Below the pieces are notes generated by a model. The model was not told the DNA's origin, did not search any database, and worked only from the letters and a program-made list of their open reading frames with translations. Shown in pieces: positions 13,701-28,700 of a stretch of DNA of 64,000 bases (its first letter is position 1; each line of letters opens with the position of its first letter). Source of the DNA: Protonemura montana (lineage: Eukaryota > Arthropoda > Insecta > Plecoptera > Nemouridae). The stretch spans positions 18,899,021-18,963,020 of the forward strand of contig OX387602.1 in NCBI GenBank assembly GCA_947568835.1. Reading direction: 5' to 3'. A program made the translations under genes and the position numbers.

Positions 13701-16700
13701 CGCGCAACTAGCTTGTTGACATTACTCGGGGAAATGGAAAGCTCGCTTACGCTTAAATCCAATTTTTTTTATAGCTTTCAGCAAGTTTTTTCATTAAAAC
13801 GCTTCGTTTTTACAGTTGAGCTTCGAATTAATTTTCTTTCGCCGCGTTTACAAACGATGCCGTACATAAAACAAAAGGCTGAGTATCAGCATGGCCTAAT
13901 AACCTTTAAAGGTTGCACCGCAGGGGAACCGTTCTGTTACTCAGCAGCCTGAGGATGTCTCATGGATATAAACACAAAAATAAACTAATTTTGACTGTAT
14001 CGTCGGGAAAGTGAATATTAATACATCCAAGTTTCGCGATATTGCCATTATTACATTGAGTGCTAGCACAATAACATCAAAGTCAGGTGTGTTGGAGTGT
14101 TTCCTAAGGGCTTGGAAAGATGATACGTGTTCAGTTCAGACCGAAGTCTGAAGACTGTGATTAGTTTCACAAAGATACCTGCGATACTATCAATTAGCGA
14201 CTGTTTAAGCTTATAAAACGGATATTCCAACTAAGTTTGCTAAGATATCTGCGTTCATGTTGAATTGTCTCAAACGACATAGGTGGGAACGTGACTGAGG
14301 AATGTACAAATAATAAAAATAATAATAATAATAATAATAATAATTTTTTATTGTCCAAAGAATCACAAATGGTACTTGGTACTACAAGCACATTGGTCTG
14401 CAAAGTTCTGCAGGGTCTACTTTCTTTACCAAAGATAATACAAATTCTCCTTTGATTGTGCCTCTGGTGTAAGTGCCCTATGATATTTGGGAATATCAAG
14501 CTATATCTAGTTTGATACGCGTGTCTGTTAACAGGGAACTCAGACTTGAACCTTAGGTTCAGTAGTGATCGATGATAATTTTGGAAAGATGACCCATTCC
14601 TGATGCGCAATTTTGTATCTGCCAAAAAGCTGCGGCCTTATTCACGTCCCGTGTAATACGAAACTTATTTCAGGCATCCATCATATGAAATAAGATTAAA
14701 AACAAAATGGATGTTTTCTGCCCGATGAATTTATTATGCTCGTGGTCCAACTCAACGTCGTCCACGTCATGCAAAAGATGCTGGGAGTCAGGAAGAAACG
14801 ATGATAAAAACTGAAAAGTAACAAGTTTGGCTGCAGGTTTTAACGGTGAGCTGCGTGACGAGAAATAAATGCACTCGCCAAACTTGGAATTATACCTTAG
14901 GGAATAACCACAGAAGAGCAAGAAATAAACTGACGCTAACTTCGCGTTGTGTAACCCCTAGCTTTCGATACTCATATACTTGTTTGCCGCTTAATTACTG
15001 AAGTTTGTTGTTATATTGAGCTACACACACGGCACAGAAGCAAGAGAAGGCACATAGAGAAGGCATTCGCTATTGAGGAAGGTATATCGCAATAAGAAAA
15101 TTGTTGAAAACTGCTTGTATGCAATCAAAACCGCGACAGGCTTAAATAAATATGACCTGTGCCACGTAGAGAAAGGTAAGGAAAAATAAAATACAAATTT
15201 ACTACTTGAAATATTTCAAACCACCGAACTGTCCACGACCGGGACAAGAAGCGACCGCAAAACGAATCCCCAGCTTACATTGTCCATCATAAAAGCACAA
15301 TTTTGGACGAGCTTGGAATAAAGTAAAAGCTCGGTCATTTTGGCAACGCGACTCACGTAGTTTCTCAAAGGAGAGCGCGGGAGAAAAAGTTGTTCAATTT
15401 GTGTTTCATATTAGAAGAACGTCATGCGCATTGCAGGGGAGCGAAGGAGTAGTTATCTGGCCCCCCCGTCGAGCGAAATAATCTGTTTAGCTAATTAAAC
15501 GGGGAGCTTTGGCTAGGAAACTAGCGCCGGCAACAACATAGGTTGCGGTGAATAAACTTTGCCCCGCTGGCATTAGCTTACCAGACCACGCCATGGACCG
15601 TATTAACGGCGTGTTATGGTATCGGTTGGTATGGGATGAGTTACTTTATGACATGCTTCGGTTTTCGGTACTATCGATATTTACCATGAATATACCGATA
15701 TAGATAGCTGTTATAATGCTTTATTTATGCGTAAGGGCATCATCTCAATTTCACACGTAATACTTACACGCTGGCAAGTGTTTCACTGGAAAGCGATACT
15801 AGATCGGCAAACATGGTCGGAAACTGCATGGAAATCCACGCGAAAACTTTCAGTTTGATCGAAAACCGGCTTTTACCTTCAGGTCGTGACTCGTGAGTTA
15901 ACCGATAACGAAATTGAAGGCAGAGGTATTATTGCAATGTGTGGTCGATTTTCCTATCCTCGCCTCGGTATCGGTTTATTCGACTGAAAGAAATTGCGAA
16001 AGCACGCCACGCATGTAAATCTTTCGTCGAAGGTACAGGGTTAAGATATTTCATCAAAGCACTCAAGATCATGGGGATGAAGCGTATAGGTCTCAGATGT
16101 CATCAGCTTGAAAGCTCCCTTGATAGTGGGACTTACTTATCATTTGATGAGCGAACCGCTCTGATATCTGATTTCAATAATATCACAAAGCAATCAGAAA
16201 TTCAGACGTCAAAATTAATATCAAATTTCGAGATCATAAGACCAAGTTAAAAAAAAATGCGCAGATCAAAGAGAAATTCAATCGTAGCTACCGGAGTTTT
16301 GTTACAACGGCCATTATCCAAAATTATCTCATACTCGCGTCAACCCCTGCGTTTTGCTACATTTATTACAAGAGTGGTAAACACGAAATTAAACGGAATG
16401 CCGGTGAAATAATAATTGTTTGTTATTTTCAACTCAAACAATGGGAGCAATTATGAATCTGGGCAAAGCAAATGCATCCAAGCCCTCTTCAAGTTAATAC
16501 GCAGAGCGCCGGCTGTACTCGTAGCACAAGCACATGCAGCAGATTTCCACCCATGTAGTTTTGAATATAGGTACCGAGAGCACTTCGATTACGTCTTCTT
16601 TGAGAGAGCTGCTTCATCTCTACTTAGCGTCTCTGGGTCGCTAGGCTCAAATCATGTGAACGAGCAATGTTGCTCTCTGCAGCTAGATTGACGAGACGAA

Positions 16701-19700
16701 CATACTTGCCATGCACAAGTTCGTTTGCTTCATCACTTTGCACAATCTCGTTCGATCGGTTCTTTGCGAATATTTGACCAAATTTTGTTTTTCACTCGCT
16801 CGGAAAAGTAACGCGTTTCGTTTGTGCACGGTATTTGTCTCTCCTCGTACGCGATGAAATAATCGACGACGTGGCATACTGCCAGACTATGAGAAGAAAT
16901 TACTGCGACTGCCCCGTAGAAGCAGACTGGAATAATTCACTGTGGAGCCAAGCGAAATTTTGAATTTAAATATACAAGATAAGAAAACTTTGACCTGGTT
17001 GTAGAGAAGATTTAGGTTCGACGTAAACGACGTGCATTTGAAATAACAAGCAATCACATTTTTACATGGATGTAATGGTGCCAAGAGTTGGATATGTGCA
17101 CATAGGGCGTTGCTTCTCGTTTGTCTGTTCCATTTTGCAAAGTTATCATACTACCCCCTGATTTTTTTGCAGTCTAGCGATAAAAAAATAACATTCTTTG
17201 TTTTGAAAATTAAATTTAAGATCCCACTTAAAAAATATACGTCAGTGCCAGTCCTGTAAAGGTTCTCAACAAGCAAGTTAAAGAAAGAACACCTGACCGA
17301 CAGATATATATATTTTTTTAAACGGTGGTGGTCGCTACAATGGAGAGATTATATAAATGTGTTATTCACAACAATCCGTAACAGTCGGTTCGTAGACTTT
17401 ACACTGGCTGAGAGCACTGTTCTTCTCCATGAAGCACTCGGCAATCATCACGTCTTTCTCAATCTGCGGAGCTGTCTTCAGCAACAGCGTCGTCTCGTAT
17501 TCGCTCAGCTTCGGTATACCATGATTCATGCAGACACCTTCCGGGCCGAGCTGCACTTTGTGGGCAAAGTACTTGTAGTTAGGGAAGGCGTTTGTCCGGA
17601 CGAAAGCAGTAAGGATCACGTCTTCTTTGCCACTAACTCCGCAGACAAGGGCCAGTGCGAAGCGCGCTGCGGATGCTGCTGGTGACAGTACGGGACACAT
17701 GCCCGCCGACGTGAACATGTTGTGTTCGGCCTTCTGGATCATCAGTGTCATTGACTTGACCATGTCCTGAACAGAGATTAAGGAATTCGAGGCTTAGACT
17801 TTTTTGAACTGACCAGTTTGATATTTAAATTTGACAATCTAATTATTCTAACTTCGAGTTGCAACGCAAGCAGGGTTGAGGGGTCAGGCGATCTCGCCAT
17901 GGATATGCTGAGATACCGAAAGATGAATCTACAATTGGACCTCGTGTGCTATTCTGCAGATATTATTTACTGTTTTCAAATTTGGCAACGAAAAAACCTT
18001 ATCTTAGAAATATTTCATTTCAGTGGGTATACATATTTCATTCTTTGTGTTTTGAGTCGGAGAAAAAAATAGGCAATAATATAAAATCGCTTTTGTGTTT
18101 GTTGTCACTGGAAGTAAACTAAAATTACTCGCAAACATGAATGAGCGTGTAGAAAATCACATACACCAATCGACATTTTCTCCAGACCGCACGATGGGGC
18201 ATTTTGCACACGCTATTATCTATGAAAACTAACGCAAGTTCAGACTATAATTCTAGTAACCATGCACTTTTCTCAACAGTGACAGTTTGGCGATGACGTG
18301 TGATGTGTAAAGCCACGCAGGTAATGAATGCAGCGCGTGGATATACGGGCGTTTGAAATCAATTGCAATTGAATATTTATTAACAAATATATGTTGATGG
18401 TATTGCTAATGCAAATGAATATACTGTGCCATAATCTTGATTGAGGTATTTTATACTTGCACGCACGGTTTTAAAGTGAGCCGGTGCTAGCTAAGGGTTT
18501 GTGTCATTGTCATGCGTTGTTGCGTCATAAATAAATTTGGCCAGCACCTGTTAGGTATGAACTGCTGGAAAAACCAACGGCAATATCGATACAAGGGTGA
18601 CACAGTCATATCATAAATACAAAGCATTACCAAATCTGAAGAAATATTTTCAACACATAAAATAGTAGAAGGACTTAAGAGATTGGTAAGGTTTAACCAA
18701 ATCCCGAGCGTATATGAGTTCCACTGGAATAAAGTAATTAGATAACCCCTAATGAAGCGGATCTATGCGAAAGCTTCATGAATATGAACGGAATCAGGAG
18801 GTCATGGTCTAGCGCATCCGGGGGCTGCGTATAGCGTATTGCGGCAGGCGGTCTACCCCATGGACCACGATTGTTGTTACATTTACTCTGAATTGGCGAC
18901 TCAGCGCGCGGGAACGTTAGTAGTACAACCGCTGCGCAATTGTTGAGCACGAAGTCCCCTTGTTTTTAACCTAACCATCAGTTTTCAAAAGAAATATTTC
19001 CTGAATATGTACTACTATGTTGAGTGCTAAACAAAAAACACTCGGATTTAATCGAAATAAATTTAAAAAAAATTATCTTCCTTCAGAATTTAATTTCAAA
19101 TTAGCTATCGTAAGTAAACGATTAAATCATGACTATAAAACTTTGCTAACGCTTGCGTCTAGACTGTTTTCTGCTCTACGCTGTGTACGTCTTGCCAGTA
19201 AGTCAGCGATATTTTGGGAACGTACCAGCGAGAAGTTCCCTAACGGCTGGGCCTGAGAGAGAACGGGGACGAATGTCTTCGCCGACGCCCCTCCTAGGAA
19301 GGGAACGTTTACGGACGTTGGATCCAAGTAGTTGGCCGATGCTACAATACTGTTCGCTCTTGCCACGTGGTGCGTCATCATGCCGATCACACGGTCGGGG
19401 TTGTAACAGCAAGCCACTTTGTACACCTGAAAGTTTCAGGGAATCAAACTATGAGTCGTAAGATTTCCTGGATGATGGTTTTAAATTATTTCTGTGAACA
19501 TGAACCTTGAACATGTCGACCGATATCGTAAAATTACCTCTCCATTCACCTCTGTCCAGTAACAAAAATCAAAGTTGCTATTCATTACTGATACGTCTGG
19601 TCCTGCACTAATTACCTCATTGATGAGCGGCACAAAGCAGTTGATTGGTCCGGTGATGACGCCGATGACGGCTTCCGGGCAGTACAAGGCCGTTGCTTCC

Positions 19701-22700
19701 GCCAATGAGCGCACTCGCCTCACGTTCATGTTGAATAGGATCTCCGAAGACATGCCTGGCCTCCACTCTCTGCCCCCAGCAATCAGCACCACGTTAGCGT
19801 CCTACCAGGCAAAACCCGCGTGTCTCTTCATATCTCATTTCCGCAAGAGTTCCACCAAATTTAGTTGAAATGCTGTTTTTTTTTCAAACCCTTTGGAGAC
19901 TTAGCATCAAACACGCTGTGCTCTGCGTCAACTAAAAATACCACACGTAGTTCTTTCAAACCTTCAAGGCCTTGACTTACCTGGAGGGCATATCTAAGTT
20001 CCAGTGGTCCACGGTAAGATTTCACTCTGCACCTGGAGCTGATGTGATTCAAGTCTGCAGCGATTCCGGAAGGGTCGTTTACCCCGTACAACGCAATCTG
20101 TTTGATGAGAGGCGATTGCTTCAAAATCATTGCCATGTAGTGGGACATAGTGTTGGTGGCTCCGCAGATTACTACTTTGGCTCCTTTGGCCTTTTGCGGA
20201 CAGAGCCGAATGCACGGAAAATTCGACGGTAGCGGACATTGTCGATTATAATAACGTTTTAGGTAGCAAATTAATGAGGGTAAGCGGGTTTTCAGAAAAA
20301 AGGGCATAGCACTGTTTGTGTGTGTGTGTGTGTGTGTGTTTTTTTTTATCTCGAGAAATTGGTTAATAAGACGTAAAATACTGGACGCTTTGAGAGTGGT
20401 TCCGAAATGTAGGTAAACGTAGGTAGACCATTTTAGAATTTATCGTTGGAAACTAAGTGCAAAGTCGCGAACAATAGAAAAAGAAACAACGAACCGCTGA
20501 ACAATACCAAAGTATTTTTGTTGGTTTACAATTATACTGGTATGCTCTATACGAAGGTTGGCCAGCTAAATTGAAAGCACGTGTGCATTGGCGTACTCTA
20601 TCATTGCTTTTGCTCGATACAAAATCCACAGTGAATTGAGTGCACCCGTTTTAAAACTCAACGTGATCAAGGAAAACTCTTTTCACTTTCCACGTGTTTT
20701 AGCTGATTGAGAGTTGGTAAAGTTTTCCTGCATGGTCGGGGATAATGGGATCATCTCGTGCTCAACGAACCGAATGCAACGAACGATCAAATCATCTCAG
20801 CCCATTATTTCCGTCCAGCACAACAACGTTGCTCAATTTTCAAGGGAGACTTCGTGGAAATTGCCTGCTTGTCATAATGGTAAACCACGATGCGATGATG
20901 TATCTTGACGACGTCGTCGCCGGCGACGCCGTTCGACGTGCGAAGAATTCCGTCGACACTGTCGCGGAGACCGCTCGCGTTCTCACAAATTCTCATCGCG
21001 TTCGAGTAGCTTCTCCGTTCCTCTTCGTTCATAGCCCCAGAGATGTAATACATCTTTTTCCAAAAGTTTTTGCAATAGATTTTCTGCTGTCTCAGGAAAC
21101 ATTTTGTACGTGAACGGTTCATAGGCGGACACAAAAGCTAGTAAACAGTTTAAAGAAAACATTGCGTCGTTCATTGAGCAAATTTATATGGCGCGTTATG
21201 AATTGATCAACAAGTAAATGAAGAAAAATATCGAACCAAACCAGGTTAAACATGCATGTCTCGGTCGTGAGCAATCTCAGTATTTGCAAGACATGGCACG
21301 CAATATCGTACTACATCAAGAAAGTAGCAGCAGACATCCTCTGGATCGAAGTGTACTTTCCTGCTACAATAAATAAAAAAAATATTCTCACTCCTCAGCG
21401 GGACTTATCAAATATTTATTCGGGGATGGCCCGTATATCGCACGTAAACCACGACAGGTATTTGAAATTCCAAAACGCGACGCTCTTTCTATCTCCAGGT
21501 TACGAGCACGTACCGTTCCGTGGCCGGGTCCTGAATCACAAAGCTGAAATTTCTGTCACAATAAGAAAAAAACATGTCTGCGCTAGAAATTAATATTTCG
21601 TTTGGGCTGGGACCCACGATGAGGTACGAAACCATCACGGAAGTGAGCTTGCAAGCTTCGGGGATTTTGCACCATCAAGCCAAGTAATCTCATTAGTGAA
21701 GCCATTTATGTGTCATAATTATTTGGTGTTGCGTTGAAAAGTATGAAAACAGTCAAGTTTGAGGCACTGGGTCCTTTATAGCGTTCACCGACATTTCACT
21801 GGCTTTCCACACCCAAGAAGTCCAAAAGACAAATTGAAAGAAAGAACTATGAAATTGAAACATTACTCTAGAGGACGCGTTACATCTGTTGAACGTCTCT
21901 GCCCGCACTCATGTCGACTACTATCCAAGAAGCCATTTTACAAAAACAAGATTACATCCTACGCTTCTCGTCAAACACTGCGTGACTGTTCGGTCACTTG
22001 CTCCGAGCTCAAGCTGCCTCGACCCTCGCGTGCCATCGCCGCGTTTTCGCTGGAAACTCTTCCCACATCACGGACCAATAGGTTGCAAGGTCACCAAAAA
22101 TCCTCGAGCGATGATTACTCTATTTACACAATAACGCGTCTCGAGGGAGGCATTTACTTTGATGCGTTTGTCGATATAATGCCTCTCATTGAATTTGGCT
22201 TTGCATAGTAATCGAAAAGCGTAATTAACTTAATCGCGTATGTATTGAACAGTAATGTGTTATTATAAATATGACTATGTATATGTATCCTTTGTACAAT
22301 AGCATGATTTAGAGACAGAGAAGAGAGCTATCACTTCAATTACACCCTTTTGTGCGTATAGGGCAGTTCGGTGTGGGGGGGGGGGGGGGGGGGTGTAAGG
22401 TCGGTAGGTCTGGCGTTCTTGTTTCACTTCTTTTTGCATTCCTTTGCGAACGTGCATGGGTAACCCATTGCATGTCAGATGCACCCGCTGCATCGGCGAT
22501 ACCGTGAACGTCGAGCAGAGTGCATGTCACGTGTACAATGTTGGGAAACATGATAAGGGAACAACAGTCAGCTTCCGTAGATGGTTAACATGCTTTGCAC
22601 GCCCAGTTATCTGGAGTTTCGAACAGTCTTCATTTTCATAAACAGAATTGAAGCAGTTATATTGCAGGTTTTGCAGCCGGGTTATTTTCAAATTTGGTAT

Positions 22701-25700
22701 TCATCTAGTGTGAGGTGAGAACTCAGCTAACTTTGTGATTGTAGGCACCTACGAACTTCTATGAATACCATTTAATGCAAACTATGGTACATGAACAAAA
22801 CGAATGAGAATGCTAGGTGTTACGTCTGTCATATATGATGAGATTTTATTATTCCCGTGGGAATCTAACAGTAAACCGTACTTTGTAGGAAGTACTCTGG
22901 TGATGTTTTACCACGTGAAGGCGATGAAATAGGAGTTGCTCTGCAGTCGCGTTGATTTGATACTGCAAGGGTGTGCACCCCTGCCGTTCGTTGCAGTCGG
23001 AAGCTGTGTATTCGAGAGAGAAAGAGACTGATCGAGGGAGAGGGCGCTGCCATAGGTGCTGAGAGAGAATGAGAGCGACCCAGGACTTGGCCAAGAGCCA
23101 ATTCCTCTGACGTCACGGGACCCGGTCCAGGGATCTGCAGCGGGATGCTTGGTGGCAGAAGGGACAGACGAAAAACAGGCCCGCCACACGATTATTGGGA
23201 ATCTCATCCCCTTTTACCTATCCCAAGCAGGGATTGTAAGCGGAGTGAGATAGGACGTGGGTACAAAATGGTGGGCACCGCTCTTTGGGACAATTATCTT
23301 CGACGTTTTCTTATTTGGGCGTGAATAGAATCGGAAAATGATCAAAGGTTCTGGGGTTCATGAACAGAAGAAGTTCACCGACTCTTTCCATTATAGATTT
23401 CCACTTGAGCTTGCTCTCCACATATAGATTTTAAATTGCGGAATGAATTCTGTATGAATACTCTCGAGACTTGCAGGTCAGTTCAATGCTGTATGTACCT
23501 CTGGGATTCCTGGAAAACCACACAAATCCTGAACTGCACTTATTGAGAGATGGCTTGGATTCATGGAATCTTAATGAATAATCCTTTGCTTTGACGCTAC
23601 TATCGGGTCTTTGAGTGGAAACCTAACAATACTAGTTTCTTTCTATGGTTCAAAACGCTTGGGCCGCGAGGAAACGGAAACTCCAGGTTTCTCCATATCG
23701 AAGTTAAGCAACACTGCAAGGAATCAGGGTTCGGATGGGTGAACATCACAAAGACAAGACTCTCTCCTTATCAACCTTTACCTAACGCCGATTAGAAGTA
23801 GAAATAATGTAGCTCGGCTGTACTGAACTTTTGGAAGTCATTCAAAGCTAACCGCAGTGCCCAAACCGGGGTTCGCTCGCGGTCATCATCTTCACCGTCG
23901 TCTCTTGCTGCCCAATGTCATAAAAACCTGTGCCACTAAGTCATAGCATTATTTTCCAGCAAAATCGTCCGAAATCACCGTAATTTCATTCACTAGGGGA
24001 AATTACGTAGGTTTAAATTCCTGTAATTATATTTGTCTTAGCTAATAATTTTTTCTCTTCGTCATTTAATAAGTTCCACTGCGGTGATTTGAAGCGTGGA
24101 ACATATCACATGGACGCGTTAATATTGAGGGTTGGAGCCACAAAGTGTTCTGTGAAATACAGCCCAGTGTATATCATTGATCGCATTACTCCGGGTTACG
24201 TAGAGTTACGGTAATACGCTAATGAGCGCTTCACGAGCTAAACCTGGAAATCGCGAATTACGCCGTTGGCATAAATGTCTAAAATGTTGTGTTTCGTGTA
24301 CCGTATGCCCGGTTTGTTTGTAGGTCTAGCGAAATCGGAAATTGGAGATACTTTATTTGTGTTTGTGATTGATCAAATGGTTCAACTATTTGAAAAGCAT
24401 TTCATTGTTTTTTGGGAGACCTTTGTGATTACTAGCTGTTCTTATAAATATGATTAAAACTCGGAGCATTGATCAAATTTAGGGTATTATTTGAAGGTTT
24501 GAATACCAGTTAGAATTGATTTTTGGGTTCAATTGTTAATATGCAATACCTCAGAAATACCACATGTTATTTATGCGCGATATCCATCGAGCAAAATACT
24601 AAAATTTCACAAAATGGTTTTCCATAATTTAAAAACTTAACAACATGACAGTAATAAGTATTACCGTTGAGTATTACTCTTCCAGCGTTCAGAATGGGTT
24701 CCATCTTCATGGGTTGATTGGCATAATCTCACGTCATAATACTGAGTTGACTCTACACCCTCTAAAGTACTACTCGAGTCATCCTCTCATCGCCCCACAC
24801 AGGATCATTATAGACATTGATGTACGCCTGGTTTCACCCCAGTAATTACGCCATCTTATAATTTAACACACAGGCATTGAAACGTTGCACACAGTAACTA
24901 CTGTGTGCAACTGTGTTGAATAACGGACCACTCCAAGTTTCTATACACTATTCTTCATTGGTAACAAAATCCAAATTGATCTACACGGGTCTTTTTTAAC
25001 ACACTCCCAGTTATTTATTAGGGAGAGTTTTTTAAACATGACTCGATTCTTTAACTGTTGGCAGTTACATCTATATTTCTGAGGGTGTAATGTAAAAAGG
25101 TGTAGAATGGGTTAGAGGGGGCTTCAATGGACACTCGTGATTTAAGACTAATTGTGTAGAACATAAATTAGATATCTCGCAATTGGTTGTAATTGTCTAC
25201 TCCAAAGTACTCAATGAAATAAAAACATAATTAAAGTGAAGTTGATATCTGTCATGCTTCTGAATTGTTAAAGTGAAATAATCTAGAAAAATAAAGCCAC
25301 ACCATAAAAAAAAAAACACTGTACGCTAGGAGATAACAAAAAGGTATAGATTTTTTTTTTAGAAGTTGTACATTTGAAGCACGCGCAGGGCGAACGCACA
25401 ATCGCGAAGTGAACAGACACAGTGGTGAGAGATGTAATCGTGCAAAATACCTTCACGAAATGATGAGGGAAGGGATGGATCGCGCTTCGTTAATCACCCT
25501 AAACATAAATAATTTATCAGCCATATTGCCGAGAATAACACTGGTAACTGGCCACGTAATTAATGGACCTTCGTGTCTACTGTAAGCCCACTGGTTTGTA
25601 GAAAATGCTTTAGCCGGAAGGAATTTCCCGGATTCTGGAGATCTACTTTCCTACCGTGTCAATAGACAATTATTCTTTCTTTAGATATGTTGAGGTACTG

Positions 25701-28700
25701 ATCTTCAATATATTTGGCTCCAATCGCTGACCAGAGAATGCCTTTGATTAATTAGAACAATTATTGAAAAACGACTAGAGTATTTTTTCGACCGCAAAAT
25801 GCGGAGCAACGACTTTTCTTTTGTCTAGAAATAAACAAGAGCGGGACGTGGGCAGCCGGGGTTATTCTTGAACGGCGGCTCTGGTGCCGTTTTTAAATAA
25901 TACTTTCCGCTTCCTCTGAAAGCAAACAAAAAGCAAGTGATAAGAGCGTGTGTGCCAGATTTCAGACACCTAACCCTAACAACGGAGGGTTGCATCAAGT
26001 CGTATGACGTAATTAAGATCGTCCACGATGGCTCACTATACCGCCTGTCGTCTCCGGAAATCCCACCATACGCAATTAACGATCTTAATTAAAATTGGCA
26101 GATTAGCACTCTACTTCTTGTCCTTATATCCCACAGTTTGTTCCAGGAAAACTCAATTTATTTTCGACAAAAGAAAAGCTGCTTCTGGCACATGTACAAC
26201 ACAACTTCAGACGCAGGGAAAGCTATGGTTTATATGAGTTTATCAAAAACACAATCAACTTTTTGCGAAACTTTTCACATCCTGACTTCATTCAGTTCAT
26301 TAAACAAGCTTTTCTGATACCGCCCACATTTTACTGGTGTAAGTGAACGCATTTTCAGAAAATACGGGCGTGATAGTGCGTGTCGACCGCCGTGACATTT
26401 TCCTAACGGCGTTTCGCCAAAAATTTATTATTCCCGCTTACGAGGTTGCCATTTCGGGCGCACCTTTTAATGTCGCGCCATTTTCCATGCCGTACACATC
26501 CTTAACTTGATGTCATTTCCTTTCGACGACATTCAAGAGTGCTAACTTAATTATTCTGCCGAAAAAACCTTTCCGAATAATTCGAGCTAGCGAAAAAGCT
26601 CTCTCTATCTCTTGTTTTTTGGTTGTAACTGCCGCAATGCGCTGTCTACGCTTTGCCGCGTGTAGCGCTAGGATTAACGACTTAGTCGAATGTACTTAAC
26701 CAGCTTTAGACGGGAAGATGTTTGCCTTACCTATTCGGCAGTAGCTCTTGGATGTAAATCAAGGTGTTACGCTGCTTGTTGCCTAAACCATGCCGAACCA
26801 ATCTCACTACTGCAAGCCAGACGTTTGCATTCGACAGGAGCAAGATCACGTTCATTCGTCTTCCTTTGCTACATCAGGGCTCAGGATGTTTGCCGTTTCT
26901 CTTTCTCTCGAGGCATCCGTTTACGTGGATGCAAGATTTATTTCAAGTAGTTTAAAACTATTGCATCTATTAATGAGACTGCTAAAATATCGTTTGTTTG
27001 CCTCGGAAAATGTCCGCTGTTTAATTGTGTATGTAAATGACCGTTGTAAAGATCTAACTTTTTAATTGAAGACTGCAGTAGACAAACAATTCAAACAAAC
27101 AGACAACAACAAAACGTCCGTGAACAGTTCTCTCTTCAAGCTATCTCAGAATGTAAAATGAGTAACTATATATAAAAATGGTCGTAACTAAATGATGGTA
27201 CAAGTGACCTAACTGCAAATTGCACTGTTAAACTCACGTCATGTTCGACGCCGCGATGCCCATGTAGGCGACGTCTTCCGTTGACTGACCGATGCACCCA
27301 CCGCGCCGGAAGTTGCTCCAAGATGTGCACTTGGCGCTGAGGAACCCACACTCATTGGTCACCGATTCCGCGTAGTACACCCAGGCCCGCTGGTGACTGC
27401 ACGCCACTGGATTGAGCCGAGAAAACAAGATTGTATTCGGGTGGGATTGGTCATCAAGAAAGTCCTAAACTCCTTTGGGCGTTAAAGAAGATTTCGGGAT
27501 CTCACTTAGATAGAACTGCCAAAATGCTATCCCGAAGGTTTTTAAATAATTGAGCAGCATTAGCTTGTGGCCAGTATTAGTGGTTTTAGTGGTTCTACTA
27601 ACCACTTATAAACCCAGTATCGCTCTCAAATCGCCCAAATCAGTATCGCCCGCACCGAACACGGTAGCGTAGTGAGAGCGCGTCTGCCTTGCATTCGGGA
27701 GGTCCCAGGTTCGATCATGGAGACCGGCTATCCTGGTTGTGGTTTTTCCGTGATTTTCCACAACCATTCCAGGCCAATTCTGGGATAGTTCCACCACCGA
27801 AAGGGCACGGCCGTCTCCTAAAACCATCCCTTACTGATCCTTAACATCCCCTTATCATATGGCACATACCTGGGTACATACCTGTCTGTCATAAAGGCTA
27901 AATAAAAATAAAAAAATAAATAAAAAATAAAAAACATCAACTAAGTATTTTCTAATTACTCAATAACGAACACTAGACAAGAAAATGATTCTCCACATCT
28001 GGGTTTGATGACTTTCGATCACACAGTCTTGGGAATCAGACAGTATACATTCTGGAATACATATTTTACATATTTATTTTCGTCAATTAAAACTGACATA
28101 CGAACCAAGAACTAGAGAAATCTAAGTACTAGCAACCAATGCCAGCAATCGTACCGAATCTGCCAAACGACCGGTCTCCCTGAGAGTGTGACACCGCGTC
28201 GCATCCCGGCTGGATGAACTTGCCACTGTTGGGATAGAAATCCACGTGACCCAGCGGCGTCGGGTAGCCGAAGATGCCGCCGTCGGTGTGGATCACGTCG
28301 ACGAACTGGGCGTCGTCGGGGCTCAGATGGGCACTCCAACCCCCCTTTTTGAACAGCGGATAAGCAGGGTCCAGCCCTGCAAGTTACAGTCTGACTTGTT
28401 TTGTCGGTGACTTTGAGTTCATGGCTCTCATCGAAGTTCGATGTGGCGGTTGGCCAAACTTTCAAATTCAGAAAAAATAATAACGTTAATTACAAGTTTT
28501 TTTTTTGTAGATTGTCATCAGATTTTGTTGCTGGGCTTATTTCACTGGAGGGGAGTAAAATATAATTAGACAGTGATTACATTTAGGAAACGTTTTACAA
28601 AATAATTTTAAACTGGAACGTTCTGCTTTTAATAAGATAAATAACTCTGAAAAATTGCAATTAATTTTTGTAAATTAACGTTTCGAATAGTCGGTAGTCC

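Larger units (their letters stand above)
8046..17361. other. First coding intron of the RING gene, left part: repeats, no exon seen
   Basis: AT-rich intronic sequence. It contains two perfect hairpins (8991-9014 and 9063-9107), a fold-back SINE composite (9965-10167), an inverted-repeat element (12239-12433) and a LINE 3' fragment (14194-14640). The remaining open frames are short, AT-rich and featureless. I found no exon of the RING gene here, but a short one could be missed. Confidence 0.45.
21175..25824. other. Intronic/intergenic, no supported gene
   Basis: Between the MDH-like gene and the lipase I see no convincing exon. The stretch holds a 19-nt G run (22375-22393), a 5S-rRNA-like remnant (23694-23752) and a 28-nt palindrome (24884-24911). 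Frames such as 21759-22208 and 22908-23207 have no recognisable domain. Confidence 0.4.

Noticed and set aside
14310-14345. AAT/ATT run as an independent microsatellite
   Set aside because: It fits better as the tail of the minus-strand LINE fragment that ends there.
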